Origin: Himantopus leucocephalus | Taxonomy: Eukaryota; Chordata; Aves; Charadriiformes; Recurvirostridae | Direction: 5' to 3' | Assembly: GCA_003993805.1 (NCBI GenBank) | Contig: RSEF01000003.1 | Location: 38,466,283 to 38,530,282 of the forward strand | Length of the DNA stretch: 64,000 bases | Shown here: piece after piece, positions 26,720 to 37,788 of the stretch | Numbering within the stretch: the stretch's first letter is position 1 | Layout of the letters: every line of letters begins with the position of its first letter | Translations under genes and position numbers: made by a program | Notes under the pieces: model-generated | Told to the model about the DNA's origin: nothing | Seen by the model: the letters and a program-made list of their open reading frames with translations, nothing else | Databases searched by the model: none

Positions 26720-26765
26720 GTTGCCTAGCAACTGGAGTAATTTTTTGAATAGTGAGCTATATAAA
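26720..26765. promoter_or_regulatory. X-box (RFX site) followed by a TATA-like box
   Basis: GTTGCCTAGCAAC at 26720-26732 is an exact match to the RFX-factor X-box pattern GTNRCC, short spacer, RGYAAC. TATATAAA follows at 26758-26765, 26 bp later, on the plus strand. RFX factors drive ciliary and neuronal genes. No gene is recognisable immediately downstream, so a promoter role is inference. The X-box itself is symmetric and could equally serve an enhancer. Confidence 0.4.
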
Positions 26766-27613
26766 CCAGTATCTGGAGTTTGTGCAAATGGGTATTCATC
26801 TGAGGGTTTAAAACACATTCATCTTGGAAATCAGAGGCAGATAATGCAGCACTAATGTAAAGCTGAAATGCTCTTAAAAAAATAAAATGGCACTAACAAT
26901 TACTGCAGCTTAGCAAAACCCTCCTCCTGTAGCAGATCTGAGCCCGGTCAAACTTGGTCAGGGCTGGAGTTAGTCCCTTGCTCATCCTTGGGCTTGCAAG
27001 TGCCCCTTTCCAATTTTTATGAAGATATTTGACATTCCTGCAGAGAAAATAATTCTTGCCCAGTCTTTTGAGGGATTTGCTCAAGAGCAAAAGAAACAGG
27101 TGACATTAAATGGCAATGTATTTAAGTAAAATTAAAAATTCTATTTTTATACAACATACTGAGCTGGAAGAACTCACTGGTTCATACCATGGCAGAATGA
27201 CGTGCTTAGTAAGGTTCAAAATAAGTCTGGACATTAATAGTGACAAAGAGATAACCCACTGAGATATTAGAGAGAGATTATAAGTACATATATGAAAGAT
27301 ACAAACTCCCAGAAATCACAGCCTGGTCACTCATTAGCTACATGTGGTTTCCCATTATAGGGATTCTTGCCCATTCTTCAGATCCATGTGGAATTTAACT
27401 TGAATGCAGGACAAGATCCCAAAGCATATTAACCTGCATTGTTTCATGTCTGAGAGTTTCTACATTACTTTCTTATAACGTTAGTACACAAGCTCCTGCT
27501 AAAGCTAGTGTCAATCTGTGTTACTGTTCCCACAGTTTGGGGGGTGTGGGCATGTTCCTGAGGGAGGAAGATTCTAACTTAATGGCTTCCAAGGCTTATT
27601 CCAAGGCACGGGT

Positions 27614-27634
27614 AAAAAAAAAAAAAAAAAAAAA
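27614..27634. repeat. Poly-A run of 21
   Basis: Twenty-one consecutive A. I looked at the upstream flank for a processed pseudogene or SINE and recognised none, so it is listed as a homopolymer only. Confidence 0.85.
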
Positions 27635-29838
27635 GGCAAAACATGCTGAACACCAGTATGTGTTTTTCATAGAGACTGCAGGCAGAGGCAAATTCATCCC
27701 TGGCATAAACACAGAGCCCACTGAAGGCAATGCAGGAGCATCTGCTTATACTAGCTATGAATCTGAACAAGCTTCTCCCTACAACTACTACCCGTGGAGA
27801 TAAAGCTGGATACAGCACTGAAGGGAGTTTAAGAGCCTGCAGCCTCTCAGAGTTTAGAGAACTAAATTTCTGCAGAAAGAGAAGACCTGATGTCTATGAA
27901 ATTGTGAGTTTCCAGGCTCCCAGGAAGCCATGCAGTGCCTACTGACAGGCTGCCACAAAATACTTAATGGTTATTTAATAGCTCAGATAAAGAAAAGATG
28001 TTCCATGTTGTCTGCTGCTCTAAGGAAATTTGCTGAGACCACACACACAACGTACAGTGCTGTCACATAAGAAAACATTTCCATTGTTTTCCTTTGGTTC
28101 CACTCAAAAAAGGCAGTTAATAAAATTTTCATTTTATCCTGAACAATGAAAGAGAACACCCCTAAAGAAAGGGAAATGATCTTAGCTAGACAGACCGGCT
28201 GCTGCATTAAACAAGAGGTGTTACTGAACACATATCAGATCCATCTATGGGATGCTCAGCCTCTTCTAAAACGCAGCACACACACTCCCCCTCCTTCCTC
28301 TCTTCTCCACCGAGCAGCCGCACACACCTGTACTGCCGGATCACTAAGCAAATAGTGTTTGCACTCACCCAGGCACCAAGACTCTTATTTCAATTGTTCG
28401 TGAACAGACCACATCCAGGGAAAAAAGTCTTCTGCACTTTCTCAGCAAGAAATGGACAAAATTTGCTCCAAAATATGCCAATATGTTTTTCAAATTACAG
28501 TTTAAAAGTCCTCCACAGAAACAGAGACATTGCCTCTGATTTACAGATGACAAACCACTTCTTTATACTTATACTCTACACTATCTGCTCTTACAGGAGC
28601 GAATTCAAGAGGAGATGCAGGCCTGAAGAGAGCTTTTAACTTCTTTCAGTGGTACAGAAACATTGATGAGCGACTGTGCTGGCACCTCTGGCTGTGTAAG
28701 TTCAGAAGTGAAACAGCTGGGAATTACAACAGAAAGAGATTGGTAGTGCAGCAAGTAGAAGACATGTTTGGTAATGGTTTTCTCCCAGTCAGGCATTGCC
28801 AGGAAAGACAGCTGTTGTATTTGGTAACCATTCCTTATATGCTCAGTTCTAGCCTAGGGAGCATCATTAACATCGTTTTTTCTATTCCTACAGTTGGCCT
28901 TCCCTTCAATCCCTAAAATTGAACAGGAAGGAAGACAGGTTTTTGATAAGCATAGTTTGAACTACACTTGGTGAAGTGCAGAGTTCAAGCTATTTTCACC
29001 CTATGACTAGGTGCACGATCCACAAAACATTTCATGAATATTTGCGCGTACAAATTTGGTTGGCCCTTAACTGAATTCCAGTCTGACTGAGCTCCAGGGA
29101 CAGGAATATTTCCAGAGAGCATGTTTTAAGCCCAGACTGCCAAATAATTTTGGAAAATAAATGTTAGAAGAAAAATTAAATTATAACCAAACTCAATTCA
29201 TCTTTATTTTCCAAAATGAAGACAAAACCAAAGGAATAAAACTTGTCAATGCCTTACAATCTTGAATGAACATGAGAAAATAATCATGTTTGCAGCCTTT
29301 AAAATGACAAAAAGGGTAAAATGTGTGGACTGAAATATGCTCTGTAAATGACTCGGTTCATTTTTCATGTCATCCTGTTATTCTTAACTCCAGATTCTCA
29401 TATACGTGTCCTTCATGATATTCATTAGCAGTTTGATTACAAGATGCTACTATGAGCCATTCCTGTGATGCTACTCACTGGGCTTTAGGCTGGAGAAAAA
29501 CGATATCATCCACAAAATCAGAAACTTTTTAACAGGAAGTCTGTAAGACTGCCTGGATTGGGTAATGAATCCAAACTTACTTTCAGACCTGCACACATGA
29601 CAAATGGGGTGAGACAACGATGAAGACAAATGAGTACAAAACATACGCACTAGGTGAGCAATTCCTCTAATTTCCTAGTAGCTACCTGCAGTAGCAAAGG
29701 CCACTTGTCTAGGGTGACAAATAGGGCCTACTTCTTTTTTGCAAGTAAAAGGCTGACTCTGAGATTCAAATCACACAAAAATAAAATGCAAAGTAACCTC
29801 GGATCACAGAAAGAATCTCATGACAAACGTGCACGCTC

Positions 29839-29913
29839 ATGCTGGCAGGGGGGTTGGAACTAGATGATCTTTTAAGGTTCCTTCCAACTCAAACCATGCT
29901 ATGATTCTACGAC
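29839..29913 (+). mobile_element. CR1 LINE, short 3' fragment
   Basis: GGGGTTGGAACTAGATGATC, then AAGGTTCCTTCCAACTCAAACC and CTATGATTCTACGAC are the typical avian CR1 3' end with the ATTCTATG-type tail. Plus orientation, about 75 bp, severely 5'-truncated as most avian CR1 copies are. Lies 0.4 kb from the 30349-30508 exon. Confidence 0.92.
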
Positions 29914-30348
29914 AGTGACATATAATTTCAAGAAACTAAATTCCACACAACGGACGAAAAATTATTTTCTCTATAGTGCTGCATTATTGCAGCAACGTTT
30001 GTCTCTGTGGAGCAAATATGAAACTGGCTCTCAGATGCTTTGAAACATTAGAAAAATCTTTGAACAGTCCCAAACCCCAAAATCATAATGTGCTGAATTC
30101 AAGCCTTAAGATCTTTAAGACACCTGAGTCCTATTTCAGCAGGCTTCTTCCTTTGAAACCTGAATGTCAAACACAGTGTAAGGTTAGTCCAAGTGTCACG
30201 GGACCCTAGCCAGGTTTTGCCGTACCTCAAGAGGGCTACACTGACCCCAGCAGACTATCCCCCTGTTAGCCCAAGTCTGCCTCAGGCCCCAACAAGCACA
30301 CAGCTTGCAAGCATCTTCTCATTAGGTGCAACACAGAATACCACTTAC

Positions 30349-30508
30349 TTGTATGGGATGTGTTTGCTTCCATTGACAAGGGCGAGGATGACGTTCCCCA
30401 GTGCTGACAATGAGAGACAGAGGCCAGAGCTTCCTTCCCGGTTTTTGCTGAGCGCTTTCACACAGCTACCCAGGTCAATAAGGTGCAAGCGGCTGCGACC
30501 TCCAGACA
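30349..30508 (-). CDS. KIF26B: KIF26B exon carrying the altered switch II region
   Basis: 160 nt: two bases (TG, finishing a split Met codon), 52 codons, and two bases (AA) of a split Lys codon. It reads [15 protein letters not shown] and later [20 protein letters not shown] then [14 protein letters not shown] is the switch II strand; conventional kinesins have LVDLAGSE, so one residue is missing and the catalytic-site Glu is replaced by Cys. [11 protein letters not shown] with HIPYK fits the canonical helix 4 to helix 5 stretch (LGNVIxAL...HIPYRDSKLT). Acceptor TTTATGTCAG, donor GTAAGT. It is followed in the transcript by the 29.4-kb intron. Confidence 0.96.
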
Positions 30509-30782
30509 CTGACATAAACAAAGAAAGCAAACAGTTAGCGCACGCCTCCAAAACCAGCTTCCCAGGAAAGCAAAAGACTTAGCATGGCTTGTGAAGAGGA
30601 AACAATCCAGAAACCTTTCCTAATTCATGTTAGCAGCAACAAACTGTAGGGGTCCTGTTAACTCCCTGTCAGCCTTTATTGCTGTGCATTGCTGTCCACT
30701 ATGGGCTTGCTTAAAAATTGCCAACGCTTTCAGTACTCACCTGCTCCTGCAGGTTTAACTCTGTGGGAGTCACTGCGCTGCC

Positions 30783-30805
30783 TTTTNTTTTTTTTTTTTT
30801 TTTTT
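30783..30805. repeat. Poly-T tract containing an N
   Basis: TTTT, N at 30787, then a run of T. A homopolymer at which the assembler stopped; the true length is unknown. Confidence 0.85.
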
Positions 30806-31688
30806 CCCTAATACATCTCTATTAGCCTGTACCTGAGTTGGCTCTGTTTCTGTCTGTCATTACTGTTCCTCTGTCAGCAAAACTACAGGCTGGGAGTTGC
30901 TGCTTGGTGAGCAGTGATCCTGTGGTAGCTTCTCTTATCTTTCCCATCTTAAATACTGGATCTTCAGAAGAACCTGTGGCGTCTGTGGGATGTTCAACTT
31001 TGCTTTAAGTTTACATACTTTACATTATCACTGGGGCAAAGAAAAGGTTTGCCATGCCATGGGTAATGCACTGTGGACAAGCTGCTCTGTTCTGAAAATA
31101 GTTTCTGTAAAACTGGCAGTGCCTCCCTATGTTTTTTTTCTTATTTACTCTGTATCAACACACTACATTTGAAGTGAAAAGATGCTACCGTTGAAACACC
31201 AAGATTAACAGACACTTGCTCTCTTTAAAAGCCCATGGTTCCTTATGAACCCAGGATGGGGCCTATGTAGATTTCACAGAAGTGCTTCTAATTCTCTACT
31301 ATCTCAAGACAATTTCCTAGATGGGTTTTTTTTTGCATCTGATCTTTGACCACTCCTCCCTATTCTCAAGAGTTAGTTTAGAAGCAATCTGTACGAAAAG
31401 GCAGTTTTATTTCTAGGATCTTAACTCAAAAGTTAAGAGCACTATTTGAGGACACAAACAGAACTTAAACAGGACCGGAAATACTTTCACATCTGAGTTT
31501 ACCTCTATGCAAATAAATTCACAGCCATTTTGACACAGCACCTCAACTTATGCATCTAGTGAAAAAATGTCGTAGCTGGGGGGGAGGCTAGTTCAAAAGC
31601 AGAGAAGGCGATGGGAATAACTACATGATAGGGACCTTATAAAACAAGTTTCCAGATATATTTCATTGCTTTGGAAATGTCTTATCAA

Positions 31689-32125
31689 TCATAGAATCAT
31701 AGAATGGTTAGAGTTGGAGGGGACTTTAAAGATCATCCAGTTCCAACCCCCCTGCCAAGGGCAGGGACACCTTGCACTAGACCTGGTTGCTCAAAGCCCC
31801 ATCCAGCCTGGCCTTGAACACCTCCAGGGATGGGAACTACAACTACTCTGGGCAACTTGTTCCAGTGTCTCACCACCCTGACAGTAAAGAATTTCTTCCT
31901 AACATCTAACCTAAATCTACCTGCTTTCAGTTTAAAACCGTTACCCCCCATCCTATCGCTACACTGCCTAATAGAGAGTCCCTCCCCATCTTTTCTTTAG
32001 GCCCCCTTTGCAGGGGGGCCTGGAAGGCTGCTAAAAGGTCTCCCCAGAGCTCTCTTCTTCAGGCTGAACAACCCCAACTCTCTCAGCCTGTCTTCACAGG
32101 AGAGGTGCTCCAGCCCTCTGATCAT
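31689..32125 (-). mobile_element. CR1 LINE, 0.44-kb 3' fragment
   Basis: The plus strand starts with two copies of the 8-base tail unit (TCATAGAA) followed by TGGTTAGAGTTGGAGGGGAC, and continues in CR1 order through CAAGGGCAGGGACACCTTGC, GTTCCAGTGTCTCACCACC, TTCTTCCTAACATCTAACC, AGGCTGAACAACCCCAACTC and GAGGTGCTCCAGCCCTCTGA. It is therefore a reversed CR1, in the same direction as KIF26B transcription, cut off at its 5' side where ATATATA begins. Well preserved compared with the other copies here. Confidence 0.95.
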
Positions 32126-32672
32126 ATATATAAAATAAATATTTCTGTTGCTAAGATCACCAGACATTGGAGAAAAAAAGAAAATGAAAGAAATCATTAC
32201 CCTTCAAAATTTCAGTCATATTGTTTCCACACATACTCCTATTACACAGACTGAGGAAATCCAGAATAAGAGAAATCAGCCTATCTTTCCATCTTATTTA
32301 ATTTACAAGTCAAAGTAAGACACTTTTAGGATGGCAGATCTACTTGCTTGATCTGAAAATGAAGTTGTTTGTTAGGCAAGTTCTCCACTAATGTCCTTGG
32401 CAACTATCGAGAAAAGAAGAGAAGTGGAACATCCTAACACTTGTTTTTGTCTACGGTCACAGAGACTTTGCAGAGCTGACAGCTGAAAAATGACTGTGCC
32501 AGTTCTGCCACAATGCCATTTATTTCAATGGTGCTAAGCCTGCTTCATGACATTCCTGGTAATGAATGTAACAAGGAGGTAAGTACAGTACCAATGCGTT
32601 ATTCTAACAGTCATTTTTTACCAAAATCATACGTTAGCCAGCCCTTTAATCTCTTATCCTTTAAAAGCTGGG

Positions 32673-32688
32673 TTTTTTTTTTTTTTTT
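32673..32688. repeat. Poly-T run of 16
   Basis: Homopolymer in the intron, no recognised retroposon next to it. Confidence 0.8.
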
Positions 32689-34425
32689 CTTTTCCCTATC
32701 CTTTTTTAATCCTGTTACTGGAATCTATATATCGCTACTATCTTCATGGGGTTTTTTTTCTGAAAAGTCCTTCATTACAGCAGGAGACAGTGATAATCAC
32801 TAGGCGCCCTTTCTGAACAGCTGGAATTCCCCCCTCATTCAATTATCAGCAAGATCTGACCCTGCCTGGCTTGTGAGGCCACTCAGATATAGGAACTTGA
32901 AGACAGGAGGTGGTATGGCCATGAGACAAAGATATAACTAAAGGCAGTGGGCAAAGCATGCCATATAATAATCCAACAGGATCACGTCTCTATTTTTGAA
33001 AATAAGTCATTACAGCCACAGGAAAATAATTTTTTCCGTTTTATTAATTGCATTTGAAAATAGTAGAAGAGGACTGTGTGTACATGTACTTGTGTGCAGT
33101 AAAAAGGATGAAGCATTAAATAACTGTAATAATAATTCCCTCAAAATCAGCCATCTTTATTCCTACGAACCACTCTGAGCATTCACAGTCTTCCTTTCCA
33201 CCGCAGGGTGGTTAATTAATAAACCTTTGGTTAATTGAGATTTCTGCCTGCCAATTCCACAAGGGTTATTACTTAAACACATGCAAACCGCATTTCCATT
33301 TAAAGCAAATTTCTGGTTTTCTCTCTTATAAGTACAGTCAATGTAAATTTTCTGCATTCAAACATGAGACATTAATACTGCAATGGTGTTCACCCACTAC
33401 ACATCAGAGCTTGCAATCTATTCCTTATTACAAATAACCTATGCAGAGCCAGGAGCTGAAACATATGCTATTTCTGCAGAATTTCCTAAGCCCATAAATT
33501 TAAAGAAGCAGAGGTCTCTGGTGTCTTTCAAACAAACATTTTTCCCTGTAAAAAATGATTTAAAAAAAAGAATTTTAGCGTGAAAGTTTTCTTTTTTGGT
33601 AGGGGTGCTTCTTATATTATACAAATCTTTTAACACTGGAACTTACTAAAAAATACCCTTCTGTATATCTCCAGATATAAACAATTTGGGAGACTTGAAA
33701 CAGAAGATAAATATAATAAAAAAATCTAAGTGGTGTAAGTCAAATGAAACCTTTGAAATTATAGAAACATATAAGTAGATATGGAAGCATCTTTTCCTCA
33801 TTTACAAGTGGAAGATGGAAGTAAAGACACAAGCCAGTGAAAGCACCTATGGCAAAGACTGTGAGCAAGCCAACCTGAAAAGCCCAGAGACTACAAAGAA
33901 CCACGAGAGTGCTTTGTGCACATGTAGTTGGGCCAGCAACTAAAACATCATGTATTTCCAAGAAAAGCTACAGTTTATGCATTGCCAAAATCAGCTTACA
34001 CACACACCGCCTTATTTAGGTGCTGAAGGGGAACAGCTAGTCTAAGGGTGGCAGGGAATTCTCATTGCCACAATATTTTAATCCATGACCTCAACACTAT
34101 CAGTAAAGACAATACTAAAAGCCAATACGAAAAGCACTTTTTTGTTAGATACAGAGGCCCACACGGTGCTGAGGACTAACTGTTAGCATCTCCACAATGG
34201 CAACTAAATTGACAATTAATAGGAATAATCTCCAGTGGCCTTTAATGTCCTTTGGTGGGTCTTTACCAGGCAGGTGGACAGTCTTCTGGTATGAATGGCC
34301 TCACCCCATTCTGAATGGAGAACTCTGCTAAATTTCACCACTAAAGAATATTATTTAAAGCCCCGTTTAAAGCCAGTCTCCAGGAAGGCATGGAGGAAAC
34401 CAAAGGGAGTGAGGGGAGAGCTTAC

Positions 34426-34609
34426 TTCCGCCTTTGCCGCTCTTCTCCATACGGTACTGGTAGATGTGCAGAGTGAAGAGCATGTGGGAGTTGCGGTGAT
34501 CCTCCTCGTCACAGTCTCGCTGGCTGCTGCGACGCGAGGCGATGGCGGCGTCGAGGAAGAAGGCAGCCTTCTCCGCTGTAGGGGCACGGAGCTCGCTCTG
34601 ATTCTGAAG
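34426..34609 (-). CDS. KIF26B: KIF26B exon carrying the altered switch I region
   Basis: 184 nt, 61 codons plus one base. Starts [20 protein letters not shown] and ends [14 protein letters not shown] plus the A of a split ATG. The segment [18 protein letters not shown] aligns with the switch I block of motor kinesins (NxxSSRSHxxFxI), but only the final SH of SSRSH is kept; the SSR part reads HRN. Those serines and arginine contact the gamma phosphate in active kinesins, so ATP turnover is expected to be poor or absent, as has been reported for the KIF26A paralogue. Acceptor TAACCTGCAG, donor GTAAGC. The exon is more GC-rich than the surrounding intron. Confidence 0.96.
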
Positions 34610-35759
34610 CTGCAGGTTAACACAAGGGAGAAATGACCTAGAAACTCCCATACAAGTCGATACTACCAGACAACTTCCCTCAGTCAATGCACACTGTAGA
34701 TACATTGGCTTCTGACAGGACTGAAAAGAAAAAGGTGCCCGATGGAATGAGACCCTCCTGACACTGGCAGTGACAATACCACGTCCTCCAGGAGCCCCAT
34801 GATTGAATCCAGGCTTTTGAGGGTTCTTACTTGGGGTACCTCTGGTGGCAGTTGTTATAAATAAACCTCAGCAACTGAAAACTGTCCTACGGGCTGGGTC
34901 AGATGCATAAATTTGTTCCTTCACTTTCCCAGAATTTTAAGCTATTTATGCTTTTAAATTATTCACTATTTTTATTATTTTTACCGCTTGTTTTTCCCCA
35001 CATTGCTGGCTCTCACAATCACTGTGTCCTTCTGACGGTTAGAAGCGAAAAAAAATAATTGTGGAAGACACATCAATCCCAAACTCAACAGTTGGTGGAG
35101 ACTGGCAGGGGCAGGACTACATGTTACCCTTCTGAAAGTTTTAGAAGGGATCAGTCTACAGACAAATCAGGGAAATAACAGGAGCGAAGCTTGTGTTCAG
35201 CCCCATAGCACGTGGGGAGCAGCACAGAAGAGAAGCCTTTTTCTTGCCCCTTCATACCACAAGCTTACGCGCCTGCTCACAAGCCAGGGCAATCCATTAA
35301 ATGGAACAAGGCAGGTAATACACATACATTCACATTTGCTGGACCTCAGTCCCAGTCACCAGCCTGCTCTTATCTCTCTAAAGTGATAGACAGCATAGGA
35401 AGGCAGATATTATTAACCCCCCATAATGTTAGGAATGCATGCGTGTTTCATGTCACCTAAGATTAGTCTGTGGAAGGGACATGTGACAGTGTAATCTGAT
35501 GGCATTAGTTTTGGCAGTACGCTGAGCTGGCCCACAGCCCATAGGATAGACTTGTTTTGTCTCGCGCAAAAACAGTGAGGAACTCCCATTCTCAGGGTTC
35601 GTTCCCCTGCTATGTAATACAGCTAAAAGTTAAGTTCTTCTAAAAAAGACAGTGCTCCTGTCTTCTCTTCATGACCATTCATGACCTCTTCATGACCAGC
35701 CTGAGGAGGGGTAAAGCCGAGGGTCTGCATGGGATGGGGTGACACAGCTGGAGGCTAAG

Positions 35760-35775
35760 CTCTCTCTAGAGAGAG
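35760..35775. repeat. Perfect 16-base palindrome CTCTCTCTAGAGAGAG
   Basis: Its two halves are exact reverse complements, and it continues into a GA-rich patch (GGGAGGAGGGCGGGAAGG). It may simply be two meeting CT and GA microsatellites. Confidence 0.7.
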
Positions 35776-37465
35776 GGAGGAGGGCGGGAAGGAGTTAACA
35801 AGGCAAGCAGAAGGCAGGCCAGTCTGTGGGCTGATCTCTCTAATGTAAGCAACAAGAAAATATGCATACTTGGAAAGGCCCAATGACAGACAGTGTGACA
35901 TATGGTGATTATTCATTTGCTATGCACACTGCTGATTTTGCGTATCTGTATGGCTATAATATAATATCCTCCCTTCATCTGAGGATTTTGAGAATTCAGG
36001 TGTAGGACTCCAGAATGTCGCTATGTCTTGTAAACACAGGCAAAAAGCCTTTTTTCCTCACAATTTCATTCGGTATTTTACACTGCAGAGGTACATATAT
36101 GTCTCATGGAACTACCTTTTCTCCACCATTCTAAAATAATTCATTTTGTAACAGGTTGTTTGGTCTGCATCTATACGAAAATAAGCAACAATAATGGAAT
36201 ATTTATTATTATTGCTATTGTGCTTAAATACCGTAGAAAAGAATTAAGCTGTAAGGAGGAGATAGTTGTTACAGTTATGTAACATCTATAACATGCACAC
36301 ATATGGTAATTCAGATTTTAACTGGCCCATCTACCACCCCAATGGGAACCGTGAAGACTCAAGTCTCCCATTGTATACTCACTGGACTGCACCCATTACT
36401 GGATACCGGGGGGTGAGTTCTCATGATACTGCAAATATTTCGTAAAGCACTAAAGCCAGCAGTCAAGTGAGAATGCGAACCCCAATTGTTATTTATAACC
36501 AAGAAGCAACTTTGTAGTCCTCGGGTAGAATGGGAAAGAACGGAAAATACGATCTAAGTATGTCCGAAAGGCTTAATCCACAAAGAGATAAAACACAAAA
36601 TTCATTACTTGCTGTTTATAATCTCACAATTCATGACTTTTGTGGATGTGAATCATGATTTCTAGATGCTTGGAGCTGGAAATAGGGTACATGACCCTGT
36701 AGGTCTGTTCCCTCCTCCCTCCATTCCCCATCCTTGGATAGGCAGTGCTCTGCAGGTTCTGGATGGAAGCAGCCTTTGCCTTTAAGGTTGAAAGAATGTA
36801 TTCAATCTCCATCACGCTGGTTTGCTCCCTCTTCATCTACTCATACAAAAATCAGATATACTCCCTCACAGACAGAAAAATGAAAGAATAGGCCTTTTTT
36901 CCCCTCAAACCCAGAGGGAAAAAAAAAAAGGGCTGCTGAGACTTTCTAGTGGTTACCCAGGAAATACATGAGCCAGTTACTCATTCCCACTAAACCTCCA
37001 AACCTGAGAAGAGTTTGAGTTATTCTTGGCTTGCCCAGCTCAGGAATTTATTTCTTGGCAGCAATTAATAAGTAGCAATTAATGCTTCCTACAACATCGC
37101 TAATGCAAGTGCTATAAATAATGTAGTTTATAAAGAGATAAACAGCCGTATTAATGGCCTCCAGCTATTTGTGCAGTACTGTAAATATTTTAGTTTGTTG
37201 TTTTACGAAAAAGAGATCACACTTTCTTTTTTTTTTTTTAAGAATGAGGTGAATTTTTGTTTGCACTGAATGTTTTCACATTTTATTGCAAACACAAGCC
37301 CCTGCTCAACATCAGTTATACCAGAGGTACAAATATTTAGGCCAGGAGAGCAGATGGCCCTGCAGCTGCAGGTCATAAAGTTCTTGAATGTTTTAAAGTA
37401 AACACTTTCAAGTCTATAAACTTTATGCTCTGGGTAGTTCTTGAATTTGAACCATCTCAATAGCT

Positions 37466-37483
37466 AAAAAAAAAAAAAAAAAA
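37466..37483. repeat. Poly-A run of 18
   Basis: On the minus (transcript) strand this is an oligo-U run starting about 42 nt after the donor of the 37526-37788 exon. U-rich stretches just downstream of a donor can attract TIA1-type factors, but this one is rather distant. Confidence 0.8.
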
Positions 37484-37525
37484 GTCACATTGCTTGTTTC
37501 AGTGTAAAATGAACCTTGGATTCAC

Positions 37526-37788
37526 CTGCATGCCACAAATAGGGTCCTCACAAAGGTAGACACCTGGAGACTGGCCATCTTGCAGGCTGCCTGTAGCCAC
37601 TTCTGACAACAGGTCTCTCAGATTTTCTTCTTTACCCCACACTTCGACTGCAGAAATTCGGACCGAGAAGCGGGCTCCTGTCTTCTCTTTGCGTTCATTA
37701 ATCAACTTAAAGAGCCAAGAGATGGCACAAGGGATTATGCCAAGGTTTTGCATGGAATCATCCTTCCCGATCATGGTGTATGACTTCC
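37526..37788 (-). CDS. KIF26B: KIF26B exon, second half of the P-loop and central motor core
   Basis: 263 nt: two bases finishing the P-loop glycine, then 87 codons. It starts [19 protein letters not shown], equivalent to canonical GKTYTMxG...GIIPR, and continues through [20 protein letters not shown], equivalent to the kinesin segment VxVSYxEIYNExxxDLL. It ends [11 protein letters not shown]. Acceptor CTGACAG, donor GCATGCAG followed by GTGAAT. In an ordinary kinesin this region continues with a Tyr/Asn-rich EIYNE strand; here EVWGKEE takes its place, typical of the KIF26 branch. No frameshift or stop. Confidence 0.96.

Larger units (their letters stand above)
899..30348 (-). other. KIF26B: 29.4-kb KIF26B intron inside the motor domain
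   Basis: Separates HIPYK (30349-30508) from DSKLT (736-898), with the Lys codon split AA/A. No KIF26B exon is missing here, since the protein is continuous across it. Recognisable contents are listed separately: unmerged assembly overlaps near 5.8-6.1 and 10.9-11.2 kb, a CpG-dense spot and palindrome near 10 kb, old CR1/L3-like pieces at 13.5, 14.4-14.9 and 23.0-23.3 kb, MIR-like pieces at 26.2 kb, an X-box at 26.7 kb and a young CR1 tail at 29.84 kb. I see nothing identifiable in 899-5500, 6100-9900, 11230-13500, 14900-23000 (apart from a weak MIR-like trace near 21.2 kb and one N) and 27100-29800, other than a poly-A run. Confidence 0.85.
30509..34425 (-). other. KIF26B: KIF26B intron of 3.9 kb
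   Basis: Lies between the switch I and switch II exons and splits the Met codon A/TG. It contains the N-broken poly-T at 30783-30805, a 0.44-kb CR1 at 31.7-32.1 kb, poly-T at 32673-32688 and a weak MIR-like trace near 33.78-33.87 kb. Nothing else recognised. Confidence 0.85.
34610..37525 (-). other. KIF26B: KIF26B intron of 2.9 kb
   Basis: Phase-0 intron between ICGMQ and LQNQ. It contains a 16-base palindrome at 35760-35775, three close copies of TTCATGACC at 35668-35697 and a poly-A run of 18 at 37466-37483 close to the 37526 exon. No repeat family recognised. Confidence 0.85.

Noticed and set aside
27537..27803. Possible processed pseudogene next to the 21-base poly-A run
   Set aside because: The upstream flank is not recognisable as any coding sequence, and no target duplication is visible.
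33780..33870. Possible MIR-like fragment (CCTCATTTACAAGTGGAAGA)
   Set aside because: One phrase matches, the following AAGTGACTTGCCCAAGG block is not convincing.
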